In this document: positions 43,571 through 51,773 of the stretch, piece by piece | Layout of the letters: each line of letters begins with the position of its first letter | Position numbering within the stretch: position 1 is the first letter of the stretch | From: JARRQB01 sp965368585 | GTDB lineage: Bacteria; Pseudomonadota; Gammaproteobacteria; Chromatiales; Chromatiaceae | Reading direction: 5' to 3' | Length of the DNA: 51,773 nucleotides | NCBI GenBank assembly: GCA_965368585.1 | Contig: CBDUNM010000020.1 | Location: forward strand, 1 to 51,773 | Position numbers and translations under genes: made by a program | The notes under the pieces: model-generated | Seen by the model: only the letters and a program-made list of their open reading frames with translations | Told to the model about the DNA's origin: nothing | The model's database searches: none

Positions 43571-44344
43571 CTACCGGAGCAGTTCGTCAAAGAACTGCTG
43601 CATCCGCGACCAGGAGCGCCGATCGGCCTGCGGATCGTACTTGAGATTGGCGATGCCGTAATCGCCGGCATCCGGATTGGTAAACCCATGCCGCGCGCCG
43701 CCGTACACCACCATTTCCCAGTTCGCGCCCGCCGCGTCCAGTTTCTGCTGGAAGTTCTGCACCACTTCCGTTGCGACGAAGCCGTCGGCTTGACCATGCA
43801 ACACCAGGATCTGCGTATCGATCTTGCCTTGCGCCTCGTCAGGCGCCGCGGGCAAGGAGGCGTGAAAAGCGGCGATACCCCGGACATTGGCGCCGCCGTA
43901 GGCCATTTGCAATACCGTACCGCCGCCGAAGCAGTAACCGATCGCCGCCAGTTTGTCGTCCTCGACCATGCCGCTGGCTTGCAGTTGGGCGAGGCCCAGG
44001 GCGGCCCGTTCACGCCACATCTCCACGTCGACCGTGACTTCCTGCATCCACTCCTTGGCCTGGGCGGGCTGGTCGGTGACGCGGCCGTCGCCGTACATGT
44101 CCGCGGCGAACGCGACATAGCCCAGTTCCGCCAGCATGCGCGCGCGCCGCTTGACATAGTCGTTCAGGCCCCACCATTCGTGGACGACCATGACACCGGG
44201 GCGCCGGCCTTGCTGTGCGTCATCCCAATAGAGATGACCCGTCAGTTTCGTATCCTCGTCCTGATAGCTGACCGCCTTGTGCTGGACTTCCGCCTGCGCC
44301 GTCATTGCGTAACCGGCCAACAACACCGCCATCAATCGTTTCAT
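43571..44344 (-). CDS. Dienelactone hydrolase family protein
   Basis: A 257-residue alpha/beta hydrolase with a signal peptide (MKRLMAVLLAGYAMTAQA). The nucleophile elbow is IGYCFGGGTV, with Cys as in dienelactone hydrolases. The acid is in LHGQADGFV and the His in GGARHGFTNPDAG, and VHEWWGLNDYVKRRA is also typical. It is probably periplasmic. The substrate is unknown and need not be dienelactone. It is convergent with the radical SAM gene. Confidence 0.9.
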   Translation of the reverse strand: MKRLMAVLLAGYAMTAQAEVQHKAVSYQDEDTKLTGHLYWDDAQQGRRPGVMVVHEWWGLNDYVKRRARMLAELGYVAFAADMYGDGRVTDQPAQAKEWMQEVTVDVEMWRERAALGLAQLQASGMVEDDKLAAIGYCFGGGTVLQMAYGGANVRGIAAFHASLPAAPDEAQGKIDTQILVLHGQADGFVATEVVQNFQQKLDAAGANWEMVVYGGARHGFTNPDAGDYGIANLKYDPQADRRSWSRMQQFFDELLR

Positions 44345-44519
44345 CTGGTCTCCTCCGGCCTGGAACCGTTATCTGCATCGAGTCGGGATTTTGATTCGTC
44401 CTTCAGGCAGTTTGCAACCGCTTTCAGCGATTTATGCGCCCGGCAAGCGCACATCGAGCGGCCACGCCCGGACAGCGGCGAATATCACTGCGAGGAGAAG
44501 AACCCGTCCGCCCAAGTGC

Positions 44520-45152
44520 TCAGGCGTCGCCGCCTGGTGAGATGCGACCAATCTCACGCCATGCGGGATGTTTTTCGATCAAGCGCAGCGCCTGCTGCAG
44601 CAGCGTCTTGCCGGGCTCGGTCCGATGCCAGGTACTGGCGCCCGACGGATGTGGCAGCGGCACCAGATCAGCACCCAGGGTCTGGTGATCGACACGAAAG
44701 CTGTTGCCGATCACCCCTTGGAGCCGGGGCACGGACACGAACTGGGAAATGGCCAGTTTGCCCACCGGTATGATGAGCCGCGGTCGCTGCAGCTCGAACT
44801 CGGTATGCAGCCAAGCACGGCAGTGTCCGACTTCCTGCCGGGACGGCACCCGGTCGCCGCCGTTCGGCTTCTTACCGGGGAAACAGCGGCAGACCGCCGC
44901 CATATATACCCGCGCACGGAACTCCGCCTCGGTCAAACCGATGTCGGCGAACCACTTGAACAGCGTCTTACCGGCCGTCCAGGCGAAGGGTCGCCCGAGA
45001 TCGCCCTCGCGCGCACCGGGCGCCTGACCGATCAGCATCACCGGCGAATCGATCGCCTGCCCGGTGATCACCGGTGGGAACATCGCCGGACAGCGCCGAC
45101 AAGCACGCAGCGCCGCTTGATGATCGGCAATGGCTTGTAGTGTATGTTGCAT
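44520..45152 (-). CDS. Uracil-DNA glycosylase superfamily protein
   Basis: A 210-residue protein with UDG-superfamily motif A LIGQAPGAREGDLGRPFAW and motif B HPSGAS. It has cysteines at CRRC near residue 16 and in AAVCRCFPG and GHCRAWL, as in Fe-S-containing family 4/5-like UDGs. It should remove damaged bases, but the typical catalytic residue cannot be verified here. ATG 45152 is chosen; a longer frame upstream is less plausible. It is divergent from the quinone oxidoreductase gene. Confidence 0.82.
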   Translation of the reverse strand: MQHTLQAIADHQAALRACRRCPAMFPPVITGQAIDSPVMLIGQAPGAREGDLGRPFAWTAGKTLFKWFADIGLTEAEFRARVYMAAVCRCFPGKKPNGGDRVPSRQEVGHCRAWLHTEFELQRPRLIIPVGKLAISQFVSVPRLQGVIGNSFRVDHQTLGADLVPLPHPSGASTWHRTEPGKTLLQQALRLIEKHPAWREIGRISPGGDA

Positions 45153-45258
45153 CCGTGACAGTTTGTTGAAGCGTACGACGAGATGCAACCACCAGGCCAC
45201 GTCGGTCATGATGCGCCTGTCCGGTTGCCATCTGAACTCCCGCGAACACCGCCGACCC

Positions 45259-45265
45259 GGAGGAA
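45259..45265 (+). promoter_or_regulatory. Strong ribosome binding site of the quinone oxidoreductase gene
   Basis: GGAGGAA, 5 bases before the ATG at 45271. It excludes the longer in-frame start at 45130. Confidence 0.6.
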
Positions 45266-45270
45266 ACCAC

Positions 45271-46266
45271 ATGAAAGCTGTGCAACTGACCGCCCTAGGC
45301 GAACCTGACGTGCTGGTCTACGGCGACGTGGCGGAACCTGAAATCACGTCAAGCACCCAGATCAAGGTGCGATTGACGGCAGCAGGGGTCAATCCCGTCG
45401 ACGGCAAGATCCGGCGGCGGGGCCTGTTCTACGGCGCTCAGCCACCGGCGATTCTGGGGTGCGACGGCACCGGCGAGGTCGTTGCGACCGGGCGGGAGGT
45501 GCGCCGCTTCAATGTCGGCGATCATGTCTGGTTCTGTCATGGCGGGTTGGGGCGGGAGCCAGGCAACTACGCCGAATACACCGTGTTGGAGCAAGCCGAG
45601 GCGGAATTCGCGCCGCACCATGTCGAACCGATCCAGATCGCCGGCGGACCTCTGGCGCTCATCACGGCCTGGGAAGCGCTGTACGATCGAGGACACCTCC
45701 AGGAGGAACAAACCGTGTTGATACATGCGGGCGCCGGAGGTACCGGGCACCTGGCGATCCAACTCGCCAAACTCCGCCGCGCGCGGGTCATCACGACCGC
45801 CAGTTCAAAGGAAAAAGCCGACTTCGTTCGATCACTCGGCGCTGACCACGTCGTCAATTACCGGGAAGACGATCTGGCCGAGGCCGTGGCAGACTGGACC
45901 CGCGGACGCGGCGTGGATCTGTGCTTCGACACCGTCGGACCGGCGGTGTTTCGCGGTTCCATACCATTGGTCGCGCACTACGGCACCCTGGTCACATTGC
46001 TGGATCCCGGCGTCGACCTGGATCTCGACGAGGCACGCACGCGAAACCTGACCTTGGCCTTCACCCTGATGCTGACCCCGATGCTGCGTGACCTCCCCGA
46101 CCCGCGCCAGCACCAAGGCGAGATCCTGCGCGTCTGCGCCGAATGGATGAATGAGGGTAAACTACGTGTCGTAGTCAGTGACAGCCTACCGCTGGAGCAA
46201 ACCGCTGAGGCCCATCGTAAGCTCGAAGAAGGGCACACCCTGGGGAAACTGGTACTCGTTCCCTAG
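45271..46266 (+). CDS. NADPH:quinone oxidoreductase-like (zinc-free MDR) protein
   Basis: A 331-residue medium-chain dehydrogenase/reductase. AGVNPVDGKIRRRGLFYG, LGCDGTGEVVATGREVRRFN and the Rossmann motif VLIHAGAGGTGHLAIQLAKL, followed by ADHVVNYRE, are typical of quinone oxidoreductases. No catalytic zinc ligands are seen. It uses NADPH to reduce quinones or enones, with the exact substrate unknown. Confidence 0.9.
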   Translation: MKAVQLTALGEPDVLVYGDVAEPEITSSTQIKVRLTAAGVNPVDGKIRRRGLFYGAQPPAILGCDGTGEVVATGREVRRFNVGDHVWFCHGGLGREPGNYAEYTVLEQAEAEFAPHHVEPIQIAGGPLALITAWEALYDRGHLQEEQTVLIHAGAGGTGHLAIQLAKLRRARVITTASSKEKADFVRSLGADHVVNYREDDLAEAVADWTRGRGVDLCFDTVGPAVFRGSIPLVAHYGTLVTLLDPGVDLDLDEARTRNLTLAFTLMLTPMLRDLPDPRQHQGEILRVCAEWMNEGKLRVVVSDSLPLEQTAEAHRKLEEGHTLGKLVLVP

Positions 46267-46353
46267 CCAATCGGACAAATCCGGCACCATACTTCCGGTA
46301 AACCGTGCGGGCGCCGGTTGGCGAGCGAAACGACCTGGAGGTGGCACCGCAGT

Positions 46354-46875
46354 ATGCCCGCAGTGACCAGAATTTGTATCCTCTCGGACACCCACGGCAC
46401 GCTCGATCCACGCGTTGCCGCGGCAGCCGCCGATTGTGATATCGCGCTGCACGGGGGTGATATCGGCAACGCGGCGGTGCTCGAGCAACTCAAAACGCGC
46501 GGCAGTCAGGTTATTGCGGTCACGGGAAACAACGATACGCCGGATAAATGGCCGCCACACGACGGCGCCGTCCTGGCAACGCTACCGGACAAGGCCCAAC
46601 TGGATCTGCCGGGCGGGAGGGTGGTCGTCGAACACGGGCACGGTGTCAACCCCGCCAAACACCGTCATCAAAAGCTCCGCAGCCGCTACCCCGATGCCCG
46701 CGCGATCGTCTACGGCCACAGCCATCGACTCACCTGTGACCTGGATTTGCCCTGGGTGCTCAATCCAGGCGCCGCCGGTCGCAGTCGGACCTACGGCGGA
46801 CCGTCCTGCCTGATCCTCAGCGTTGGCCAAAGGCGCTGGCGGGTCGCAGCGCTGCGCTTCAGCGCTGTCCCTTGA
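46354..46875 (+). CDS. YfcE/MJ0936-like metallophosphodiesterase
   Basis: A 173-residue calcineurin-like phosphoesterase: ILSDTHGTLD (motif I), LHGGDIGN (motif II), VTGNNDTPDKW (motif III, with Asn-Asn-Asp rather than NHD), VEHGHGVNP, and IVYGHSHRLTCD. The family hydrolyses artificial phosphodiesters with Mn. The ATG at 46354 follows GGAGGTGG after about 10 bases. It follows the quinone reductase on the same strand. Confidence 0.88.
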   Translation: MPAVTRICILSDTHGTLDPRVAAAAADCDIALHGGDIGNAAVLEQLKTRGSQVIAVTGNNDTPDKWPPHDGAVLATLPDKAQLDLPGGRVVVEHGHGVNPAKHRHQKLRSRYPDARAIVYGHSHRLTCDLDLPWVLNPGAAGRSRTYGGPSCLILSVGQRRWRVAALRFSAVP

Positions 46876-46908
46876 GTCGATGCTCGGCGGCGCTGCCGGC
46901 TGCGTACG

Positions 46909-48258
46909 TCAACGACCCAACACCTGCTTGAACTGTATGTCGTCGGCCGTACCGAACAGTTGATCCGGACCGGAGGAAATCAACCGGTACCCTTCCACAC
47001 CCGGGATGTACTGGATATCCGCGCCCCAAGCATCGCGCAGCCCGGCCTCCGATATGCCTACCTGCTCGCGCAGTTTGAACAAGGTCAGCACCGTGGGGTT
47101 CGCGTCACCCTGGTTCTCGGCCAACCAACTGTTGATCTGCGCGGCAAGAGAACGCAGCTGGGTGCGCGTCTTACCCCAGTTGTTCGTCGCTGCGCCGCCC
47201 GATTGGGGTTGACCGGTCATAGTCGACGACTGCCGCAGCGGTGAGTGCACGTCGTCACTGTCCGCTGTGTCCCTCCCGATGTCCAGGCCGTAGCCGCCGC
47301 GTTCCAGCGCCGTCGTCCCGATACCCATCGATTCGATCAGGCTCCAGGTAAACAAGACCAGCACGCAAGCGAAGGCCGCGCCGATCACCGACGCGATGGA
47401 ACTGACACCGCCCGCGGCGGCGATTTCGCTTTCGTGCGGATTGGTCGGCGACATCCGGTGCAATCGGGCAAGCCGGGCGTGCGCATGCTTGAAATAGAGG
47501 TAATCCAGCACGACGGGCCAGAACAGTCGATTGATGACCATGGTGAGATAGGCAACGGGCGCCATCTGATCGACCAATACCCCGCGCTGATCCAGCAGCA
47601 GGATCAACATCGGCACCAGAACTTCGGTGAACAGAATCAGGAACGACCAAAACCACATCTTGCGATACATGGCCCAAAGGAAAGGGCTGAGAAACGCGCC
47701 CCAATTCCAGCCGAGCGCGAAATGCGGCCGCAACGGACTCCCGAAGCGATTGAACACCCGTATAAAGCGAGGTGCTTCCGGACCGATGAACAGCGTGAGG
47801 TTACGCACCTCATCGGATTCGTCGTCTTCGAAGTCGTCCCACCCCCGGTTCCAATGCGGATTGTTCGGGTCCGGCGCCGGCCGCCCCGCCGGACGCGCGG
47901 CCTCGGCGGACACGGCGCGAGCCACCGTCGACCCTGCTGCGCCGCCGACCTCGGCCGCGGCGCCGGGCCGCTGCCCACTGAAGCCGGTATCCAGCTTCAA
48001 GGTCAATGCGTGGTTCGCGCGTCGTTCGACACGACTGTCGACGCCGATTTTTTCCAGGCGCTCGCGGACCGCATGCGCCTGTTCCGCGGTGAACTCTTGA
48101 GCAATCGCATGACTGGTACCATCGAAAAGATCACGCAGGGAATCGGGCGTCGTACGGAACATATCCGCCATACCGCTCAGCGCCGACTCCCGCTCGATAC
48201 CCGGGAGCAGTTCGCCTGTCAATACAATCTGGTACTGCGCCTGTGTCAATCCAATCAC
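46909..48258 (-). CDS. DUF2628-like membrane protein with pseudopilin-like C-terminal tail
   Basis: A 449-residue protein. An N-terminal ferredoxin-like/ribosome-like module (YQIVLTGELLPGIERESALS) is followed by a Pro/Ala linker, then four hydrophobic segments (NWGAFLSPFLWAMYRKMWFW) of the DUF2628 kind with cytoplasmic loops. The C-terminal 60 residues (LRDAWGADIQYIPGVEGYRL, SSGPDQLFGTADDI) match the tail of GspG-type pseudopilins. The function is unknown. It overlaps nfeD by 4 bases in one operon with the SPFH gene. Confidence 0.72.
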   Translation of the reverse strand: MIGLTQAQYQIVLTGELLPGIERESALSGMADMFRTTPDSLRDLFDGTSHAIAQEFTAEQAHAVRERLEKIGVDSRVERRANHALTLKLDTGFSGQRPGAAAEVGGAAGSTVARAVSAEAARPAGRPAPDPNNPHWNRGWDDFEDDESDEVRNLTLFIGPEAPRFIRVFNRFGSPLRPHFALGWNWGAFLSPFLWAMYRKMWFWSFLILFTEVLVPMLILLLDQRGVLVDQMAPVAYLTMVINRLFWPVVLDYLYFKHAHARLARLHRMSPTNPHESEIAAAGGVSSIASVIGAAFACVLVLFTWSLIESMGIGTTALERGGYGLDIGRDTADSDDVHSPLRQSSTMTGQPQSGGAATNNWGKTRTQLRSLAAQINSWLAENQGDANPTVLTLFKLREQVGISEAGLRDAWGADIQYIPGVEGYRLISSGPDQLFGTADDIQFKQVLGR

Positions 48259-48722
48259 CCTTGTGCTGCACGCTCGTCAACGCATTCGATGCGCAAAACC
48301 ACACCGTCCACGCCAACCACGCGTACCACGCTACCCGCTTTGCAATCGGGTCCGTGAATTTTCCATATGGTGTCATCGACGCGCAACTTACCCACCCCGT
48401 TCACCACTGCTTCGTCCACGGTAAAGATCCGATCGACGTACTGTTCACCGCGGCGATTCAACTGCGGCTGATCAGTCGCGATCGGGTGTCGTCCCACCCA
48501 CCAGCGGCCAGCCACCGCCGCCAGTACGCTGAATACCGCAAACATCAAAAACTGCGTCTGCCACGCCAGTTCGGGCTGCAGGAACAGCCAGCAACCCACC
48601 GCACCGGCGCCAATTCCCAGCCACATGAAGAATACGCCGGGCGCAAACATTTCCAGCAACAATAGGATGACAGCCAACACCCACCAATGCCAGTAATCCA
48701 GCGTCTGCAACCAGGTATCCAT
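48255..48722 (-). CDS. NfeD-family membrane protein
   Basis: A 155-residue protein with two to three N-terminal membrane helices (WWVLAVILLLLEMFAPGVFF, FMWLGIGAGAVGCWLFL, FLMFAVFSVLAAVAGRWW) and a C-terminal OB-fold (GKLRVDDTIWKIHG). NfeD proteins pair with SPFH proteins, and the SPFH gene lies directly upstream, with its stop touching this start. Confidence 0.9.
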   Translation of the reverse strand: MDTWLQTLDYWHWWVLAVILLLLEMFAPGVFFMWLGIGAGAVGCWLFLQPELAWQTQFLMFAVFSVLAAVAGRWWVGRHPIATDQPQLNRRGEQYVDRIFTVDEAVVNGVGKLRVDDTIWKIHGPDCKAGSVVRVVGVDGVVLRIECVDERAAQG

Positions 48723-49643
48723 TCAGGTCTCGCTCTGGCGGTTGGCGGCCGCTTGTTTGGCGATTTCCGCGATACCCGCCACCGACCCTATCAAACTGCC
48801 TGCCTCCAGCGGCACCATGATCACCTTCTGGTTAGCGGCAGAACCGATCTGAGCCAAAGCGTCCGTGTACTTCTGCGCGACGAAGTAGTTGATTGCGTTG
48901 ACGTCGCCCTTGGCGATCGCTTCCGAAACTACAGTCGTCGCCTTGGCCTCCGCTTCCGCCAGACGCTCGCGGGCCTCCGCTTCTCGAAACGCCGCTTCCC
49001 GCTGGCCTTCCGCCTCGAGTATGGCCGATTGCTTTTCGCCTTCGGCGCGCAAAATCGCCGCTTGGCGTAATCCCTCCGCCTCGAGAATATTGGCGCGTTT
49101 CTCCCGTTCGGCCTTCATCTGGCGCGCCATCGCGATCACCAGGTCTTCCGGAGGATCGATGTCCTTTATCTCGATTCGGGTGACTTTCACTCCCCACGGC
49201 GTCGTTGCCTCGTCGACCACCCGCAACAACCGAGCGTTGATCTGATCACGATTCGATAGCAGTTCGTCGAGATCCATCGAACCCATTACCGAGCGGATAT
49301 TGGTCATGGTCAACTGCAGAATGGCCTGCACCAGATTGGTGACCTCGTACGCCGCTTTCGCCGCGTCGAGTACCTGGAAAAAAACCACGCCATTGGCGAC
49401 CACCATCGCATTGTCGCGGGTAATGACCTCTTGCGAGGGCACGTCCAGCACCTGCTCCATCATGTTCATCCTCGCGCCGACCTGATCGATCACCGGCATG
49501 ATGAGATTAAGCCCGGGTCGCAGCGTCTTGGTGTAACGCCCAAAGCGTTCGACGGTGTATTCGGTACCCTGCGGGACGCGTTTTACGCCCAGTACGACCA
49601 AAGCTACAGCAAAAACCAGCAGCGCAATGATGACCACATCCAT
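48723..49643 (-). CDS. SPFH/stomatin-like protein (QmcA type)
   Basis: A 306-residue protein: a single N-terminal membrane anchor (MDVVIIALLVFAVALVVLGV), an SPFH domain (VPQGTEYTVERFGRYTKTL, EVITRDNAMVVANGVVFFQV), and a long charged coiled coil (EAEGQREAAFREAEARERLA), then GSLIGSVAGIAEIA. These proteins form membrane microdomain scaffolds. ATG 49643 places the anchor at the N-terminus; an upstream in-frame ATG at 49763 lies outside it. The stop abuts the nfeD start with no gap. Confidence 0.92.
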   Translation of the reverse strand: MDVVIIALLVFAVALVVLGVKRVPQGTEYTVERFGRYTKTLRPGLNLIMPVIDQVGARMNMMEQVLDVPSQEVITRDNAMVVANGVVFFQVLDAAKAAYEVTNLVQAILQLTMTNIRSVMGSMDLDELLSNRDQINARLLRVVDEATTPWGVKVTRIEIKDIDPPEDLVIAMARQMKAEREKRANILEAEGLRQAAILRAEGEKQSAILEAEGQREAAFREAEARERLAEAEAKATTVVSEAIAKGDVNAINYFVAQKYTDALAQIGSAANQKVIMVPLEAGSLIGSVAGIAEIAKQAAANRQSET

Positions 49644-49905
49644 CGAGACTATCCCCGTAGTGACTGAACGATCCAGAACGACTTGCCTAAGCCGGTCGCC
49701 GGAATCCCGATGAGGACACCGATCGGCGAGGCCGGCGTATTTTTTCAGCGGAAGCCGCCACACACAACGGTGTTCTTGGCGCTGCGACTATGAAATTGAC
49801 GAATTTCCCGACCAGCGGCCCGTTTCCGTACCGACTACGCAACCGAACGTGATTCTTGTTCCTCGATAAGCGCGTTTCACGCACGCTTGGCGGATTGATT
49901 TCAGC

Positions 49906-49925
49906 GGGTGGTGAGCTCACCACCC
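49906..49925. repeat. 20-bp perfect palindrome between the SPFH and TtcA-like genes
   Basis: GGGTGGTGAG followed by its exact reverse complement CTCACCACCC. It lies in a 657-base gene-poor stretch (49644-50300) where I see no credible coding frame. It may be a terminator-type hairpin or an operator. Confidence 0.5.
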
Positions 49926-50111
49926 CCCGCGTAGCGGCTCCGCACGGGGGCCCGCTGACCAACCGCCAGACTGCTTTGGGCCAACCGGCGAGCAGGCGAG
50001 CGAGCCCGCCGATTTTAACGCCATTTACGGTTTGCGGTAGTATTTCGGCTACCTTAAAGCCATTGGCCGGGGATTATCCGGGCCGCGACGGAATTGACGT
50101 GACAGAACCTA

Positions 50112-50141
50112 CCGGCGGCCCGCGCGACGCCGATGCGACAC
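50112..50141 (+). repeat. Direct repeat, copy 1
   Basis: Thirty bases, CCGGCGGCCCGCGCGACGCC then GATGCGACAC, are repeated at 50262-50291 with 4 mismatches. The offset of 150 bases is a multiple of three, so both copies read PRDAD in the same frame. Confidence 0.65.
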
Positions 50142-50261
50142 ACAGGGCCGCGGTGATCCCCGCCTCCAGCGCAACAGGTGCAGCATTGCGAGCATCTGCG
50201 GCGGGTGTCCGCTTGCCGCGGCACAACGCCGGGGACGTGCGCAAGCGTCCCCCGATTCGCC

Positions 50262-50291
50262 CCGGCCGGCCGCGCGACGCGGATTCGACAC
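50262..50291 (+). repeat. Direct repeat, copy 2
   Basis: CCGGCCGGCCGCGCGACGCG then GATTCGACAC, 26 of 30 identical to copy 1, ending 9 bases before the TtcA-like ATG. It lies in the leader of that gene and could affect its expression. Confidence 0.65.
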
Positions 50292-50300
50292 CGAACATTC

Positions 50301-51047
50301 ATGAATAACGAAGCGAACGCACGCCCGCCGAAAGCGCTGCTGCGAAAAGTCGGCCGCGCCATCGTCGACTACCGGATGATATGCGAGGGCGATCGTTTGC
50401 TGCTCGGCGTTTCAGGCGGCAAGGATTCGTTGGCGTTGCTGCAGGTGCTCCGTCACCTGCAGACCTATGCGCCGGTACGCTTCGACCTGGCTGCCATCAC
50501 TATCGACCCTCAGATCGACGGCTTCAACCCGGCCTCTCTTACGGGCTACTTCAAAAATCTGGGTATCCCCTGGTTCCTCGAACGTCAACCCATCATGGAT
50601 GAAGCCCGCAGCAGAATGGAGGGCGATTCTTTTTGCGCCTATTGCGCACGCATGAAACGCGGCATGATGTACGCGGTATGCCGGCGGGAAAACCGCAACG
50701 TACTAGTATTGGCACAGCATCTCGACGACCTGGCCGAAAGCTTTCTGATATCGGCGTTTCACGGCGGCCAACTGCGCACCATGAAGGCCCACTACGTCAA
50801 CGATGCGGGCGATGTGCGCGTCATTCGGCCGCTGGCGTACGCGCGTGAGACCCAAACCGCCGCCTTTGCCGCCGCCGCGCGGCTGCCGGTGGTCCCCGAC
50901 TCCTGCCCGGCCTGCTTTTCCGCGCCGACCCAGCGCGCCTACATGAAGGCGCTGCTCGCACGCGAAGAAGCACAGCACAAAAACCTGTTCGCCAACCTGC
51001 TCCACGCCATGCGCCCCCTGATGACCGAAGGCCCTACCAGACCCTGA
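50301..51047 (+). CDS. TtcA-like PP-loop ATPase (short form)
   Basis: A 248-residue protein with the PP-loop LLGVSGGKDSLALLQVL near residue 33, a CxxC in FCAYCARMKRGMMY near 113, and a further CPAC motif near 209 (VPDSCPACFSAPTQ). This cysteine arrangement resembles TtcA, the tRNA C32 thiolation enzyme, which carries a 4Fe-4S cluster. E. coli TtcA is about 311 residues, so this is shorter and may be a paralogue with another substrate. ATG 50301 sits just after the second direct repeat. Confidence 0.78.
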   Translation: MNNEANARPPKALLRKVGRAIVDYRMICEGDRLLLGVSGGKDSLALLQVLRHLQTYAPVRFDLAAITIDPQIDGFNPASLTGYFKNLGIPWFLERQPIMDEARSRMEGDSFCAYCARMKRGMMYAVCRRENRNVLVLAQHLDDLAESFLISAFHGGQLRTMKAHYVNDAGDVRVIRPLAYARETQTAAFAAAARLPVVPDSCPACFSAPTQRAYMKALLAREEAQHKNLFANLLHAMRPLMTEGPTRP

Positions 51048-51059
51048 CCCCAACGGGTG

Positions 51060-51773
51060 CTAAACGACCCGATTCGTCGCCTCGCCCCGCATAAACGCCA
51101 GAATGTTCTCGGCCACCTGATCGAGCACCCGCTGCCGCGACTCCCGGGCCGCCCAAGCGACGTGCGGCGTCACGAGGAGATTGGGCAAATCCGCGCTCAA
51201 TAGCGCATTGCCGCCGACCGGGGGTTCGGTTTCCAGCACATCGACGCCGGCGCCGCCCAGTGCGCCGTTGGTCAATGCCGCAAGTAAGGCTTGTTCGTCC
51301 ACAATCCCTCCGCGCGCGGTGTTGATGAGCAGTGCGTCGCGCTTCATCAGGGCCAGCGCCGACGCGTCGATCAAGTGCCGGGTGTTGTCCGCCAACGGCA
51401 AGTGCAGACTGACCACATCGGCGACGCGCAACAACACATCAAGATCGACCCGGCCCGGTTGCTTGGCGCCGCCGGGGCGCTGCGCGACGGCCACCTCCAT
51501 GCCGAAGGCTTTGGCGACGCCGGTGACCCCGCGACCCAGTTCGCCGTACCCGATAACCCCCAGAGTCTTACCCGCCAGTTCACGGATCGGATAGTCCAGG
51601 ATGCAGAAATAGGGGCTGCGCTCCCAGCTGCCGTCGCGCGCGGCCGACCGATGTTCGTGCAGGCGTGTGGTCAGCGCCAGGATCAGTGCGAATACGTGCT
51701 GCACGACCGAAGGCGTGCCGTAGGCCCTGACGTTGGTCACCGGGACACCCAGTTCCCGGGCGGCCTCGAGGTC
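51060..51773 (-). CDS. D-2-hydroxyacid dehydrogenase, partial (5' end outside window)
   Basis: 237 residues are visible. The frame continues through the right edge (DLEAARELGVPVTNVRAYGT). It has the NAD-binding GKTLGVIGYGELGRGV, LHLPLADNTRHLID, INTARGGIVDEQALLAAL with the catalytic Arg, GVDVLETEPP with Glu, and TPHVAWAARESRQRV with the catalytic His. The glycerate dehydrogenase/hydroxypyruvate reductase branch fits best (SPYFCILDYPIRELAGK). The N-terminal substrate domain lies outside the window. Confidence 0.92.
   Translation of the reverse strand, partial: DLEAARELGVPVTNVRAYGTPSVVQHVFALILALTTRLHEHRSAARDGSWERSPYFCILDYPIRELAGKTLGVIGYGELGRGVTGVAKAFGMEVAVAQRPGGAKQPGRVDLDVLLRVADVVSLHLPLADNTRHLIDASALALMKRDALLINTARGGIVDEQALLAALTNGALGGAGVDVLETEPPVGGNALLSADLPNLLVTPHVAWAARESRQRVLDQVAENILAFMRGEATNRVV

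Noticed and set aside
49856..50308. 150-codon plus-strand frame ahead of the TtcA-like gene
   Set aside because: Its composition is Pro/Arg/Ala-rich with no domain. Only the PRDAD repeat is notable, and it is reported as a repeat.
1..51773. tRNA, rRNA or riboswitch genes
   Set aside because: Scanning the intergenic regions by eye gave no cloverleaf or conserved riboswitch core that I could support.

Overview
The window is a GC-rich chromosomal segment of a gammaproteobacterium that I cannot name to genus. The evidence is the housekeeping order fxsA-cutA-dsbD-tlpA-like-aroQ-accB-accC-prmA-zinc ribbon/DUF3426-dusB-fis-purH-(lpxA-like)-purD, the presence of Fis, and the many secreted calcium-binding proteins. 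I see no CRISPR array, tRNA or rRNA, and no prophage. The only mobile element is one REP-associated (RAYT/Y1) transposase bounded by inverted repeats.

Layout. (1) 1-7952: a partial divergent gene, then eight tightly packed plus-strand genes. They encode a Nudix hydrolase, a PhoU-like/aminoglycoside-phosphotransferase-like fusion, a RimK-like ATP-grasp enzyme, an HprK-like kinase, a histidine-phosphatase/Nudix fusion, a second histidine phosphatase, a PPP-like metallophosphatase and an amphi-Trp-type small protein. From memory, the ATP-grasp, HprK-related and amphi-Trp families are those that family curators grouped as the experimentally uncharacterised 'GAK system'. This is the best candidate for an undescribed system: kinases and ligases paired with at least four phosphohydrolases. 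An orphan PstS-like phosphate-binding protein sits convergently downstream. (2) 8037-10198: pstS-like and the RAYT transposase. Its terminal repeat occurs a third time inside the signal-peptide codons of the pstS-like gene. (3) 10216-11951: a Pol X-like helix-hairpin-helix protein, a PEBP-family protein and a cytochrome c. (4) 12119-21887: a secreted-protein island with a 1528-residue subtilisin-like protease, a stand-alone propeptide-like lipoprotein next to it, a CAP-domain protein, a triple beta-repeat protein, a small thrombospondin-type-3-repeat protein and one more exported protein. Four of these end in the same kind of short tail (A-[VI]-[IM]-S-x-[hydrophobic]...LL-x-[DE]), which may be a sorting signal.

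(5) 22148-24722: a small membrane protein, an alpha/beta hydrolase and a pair of unknown helical proteins. (6) 24723-38508: the housekeeping block covering membrane, copper and redox proteins, shikimate, fatty-acid synthesis, translation and tRNA modification, and purine synthesis. It contains a DsbD with two alpha domains and an orphan LpxA-like acyltransferase between purH and purD. (7) 38509-42484: a truncated msrA remnant, a four-PAS GGDEF-EAL protein, and the orphaned DNA-binding half of a GacA-like response regulator. (8) 42485-51773: a PA0069-type radical SAM protein, a dienelactone hydrolase, a uracil-DNA glycosylase-like protein, a quinone oxidoreductase, a YfcE-like phosphodiesterase, a membrane-protein trio (DUF2628-like, NfeD, stomatin/SPFH), a short TtcA-like protein and a partial D-2-hydroxyacid dehydrogenase.

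Family assignments come from reading motifs by eye, with no database search. Start codons were chosen from Shine-Dalgarno spacing, gene overlap and family N-termini, and are marked uncertain where these disagree.
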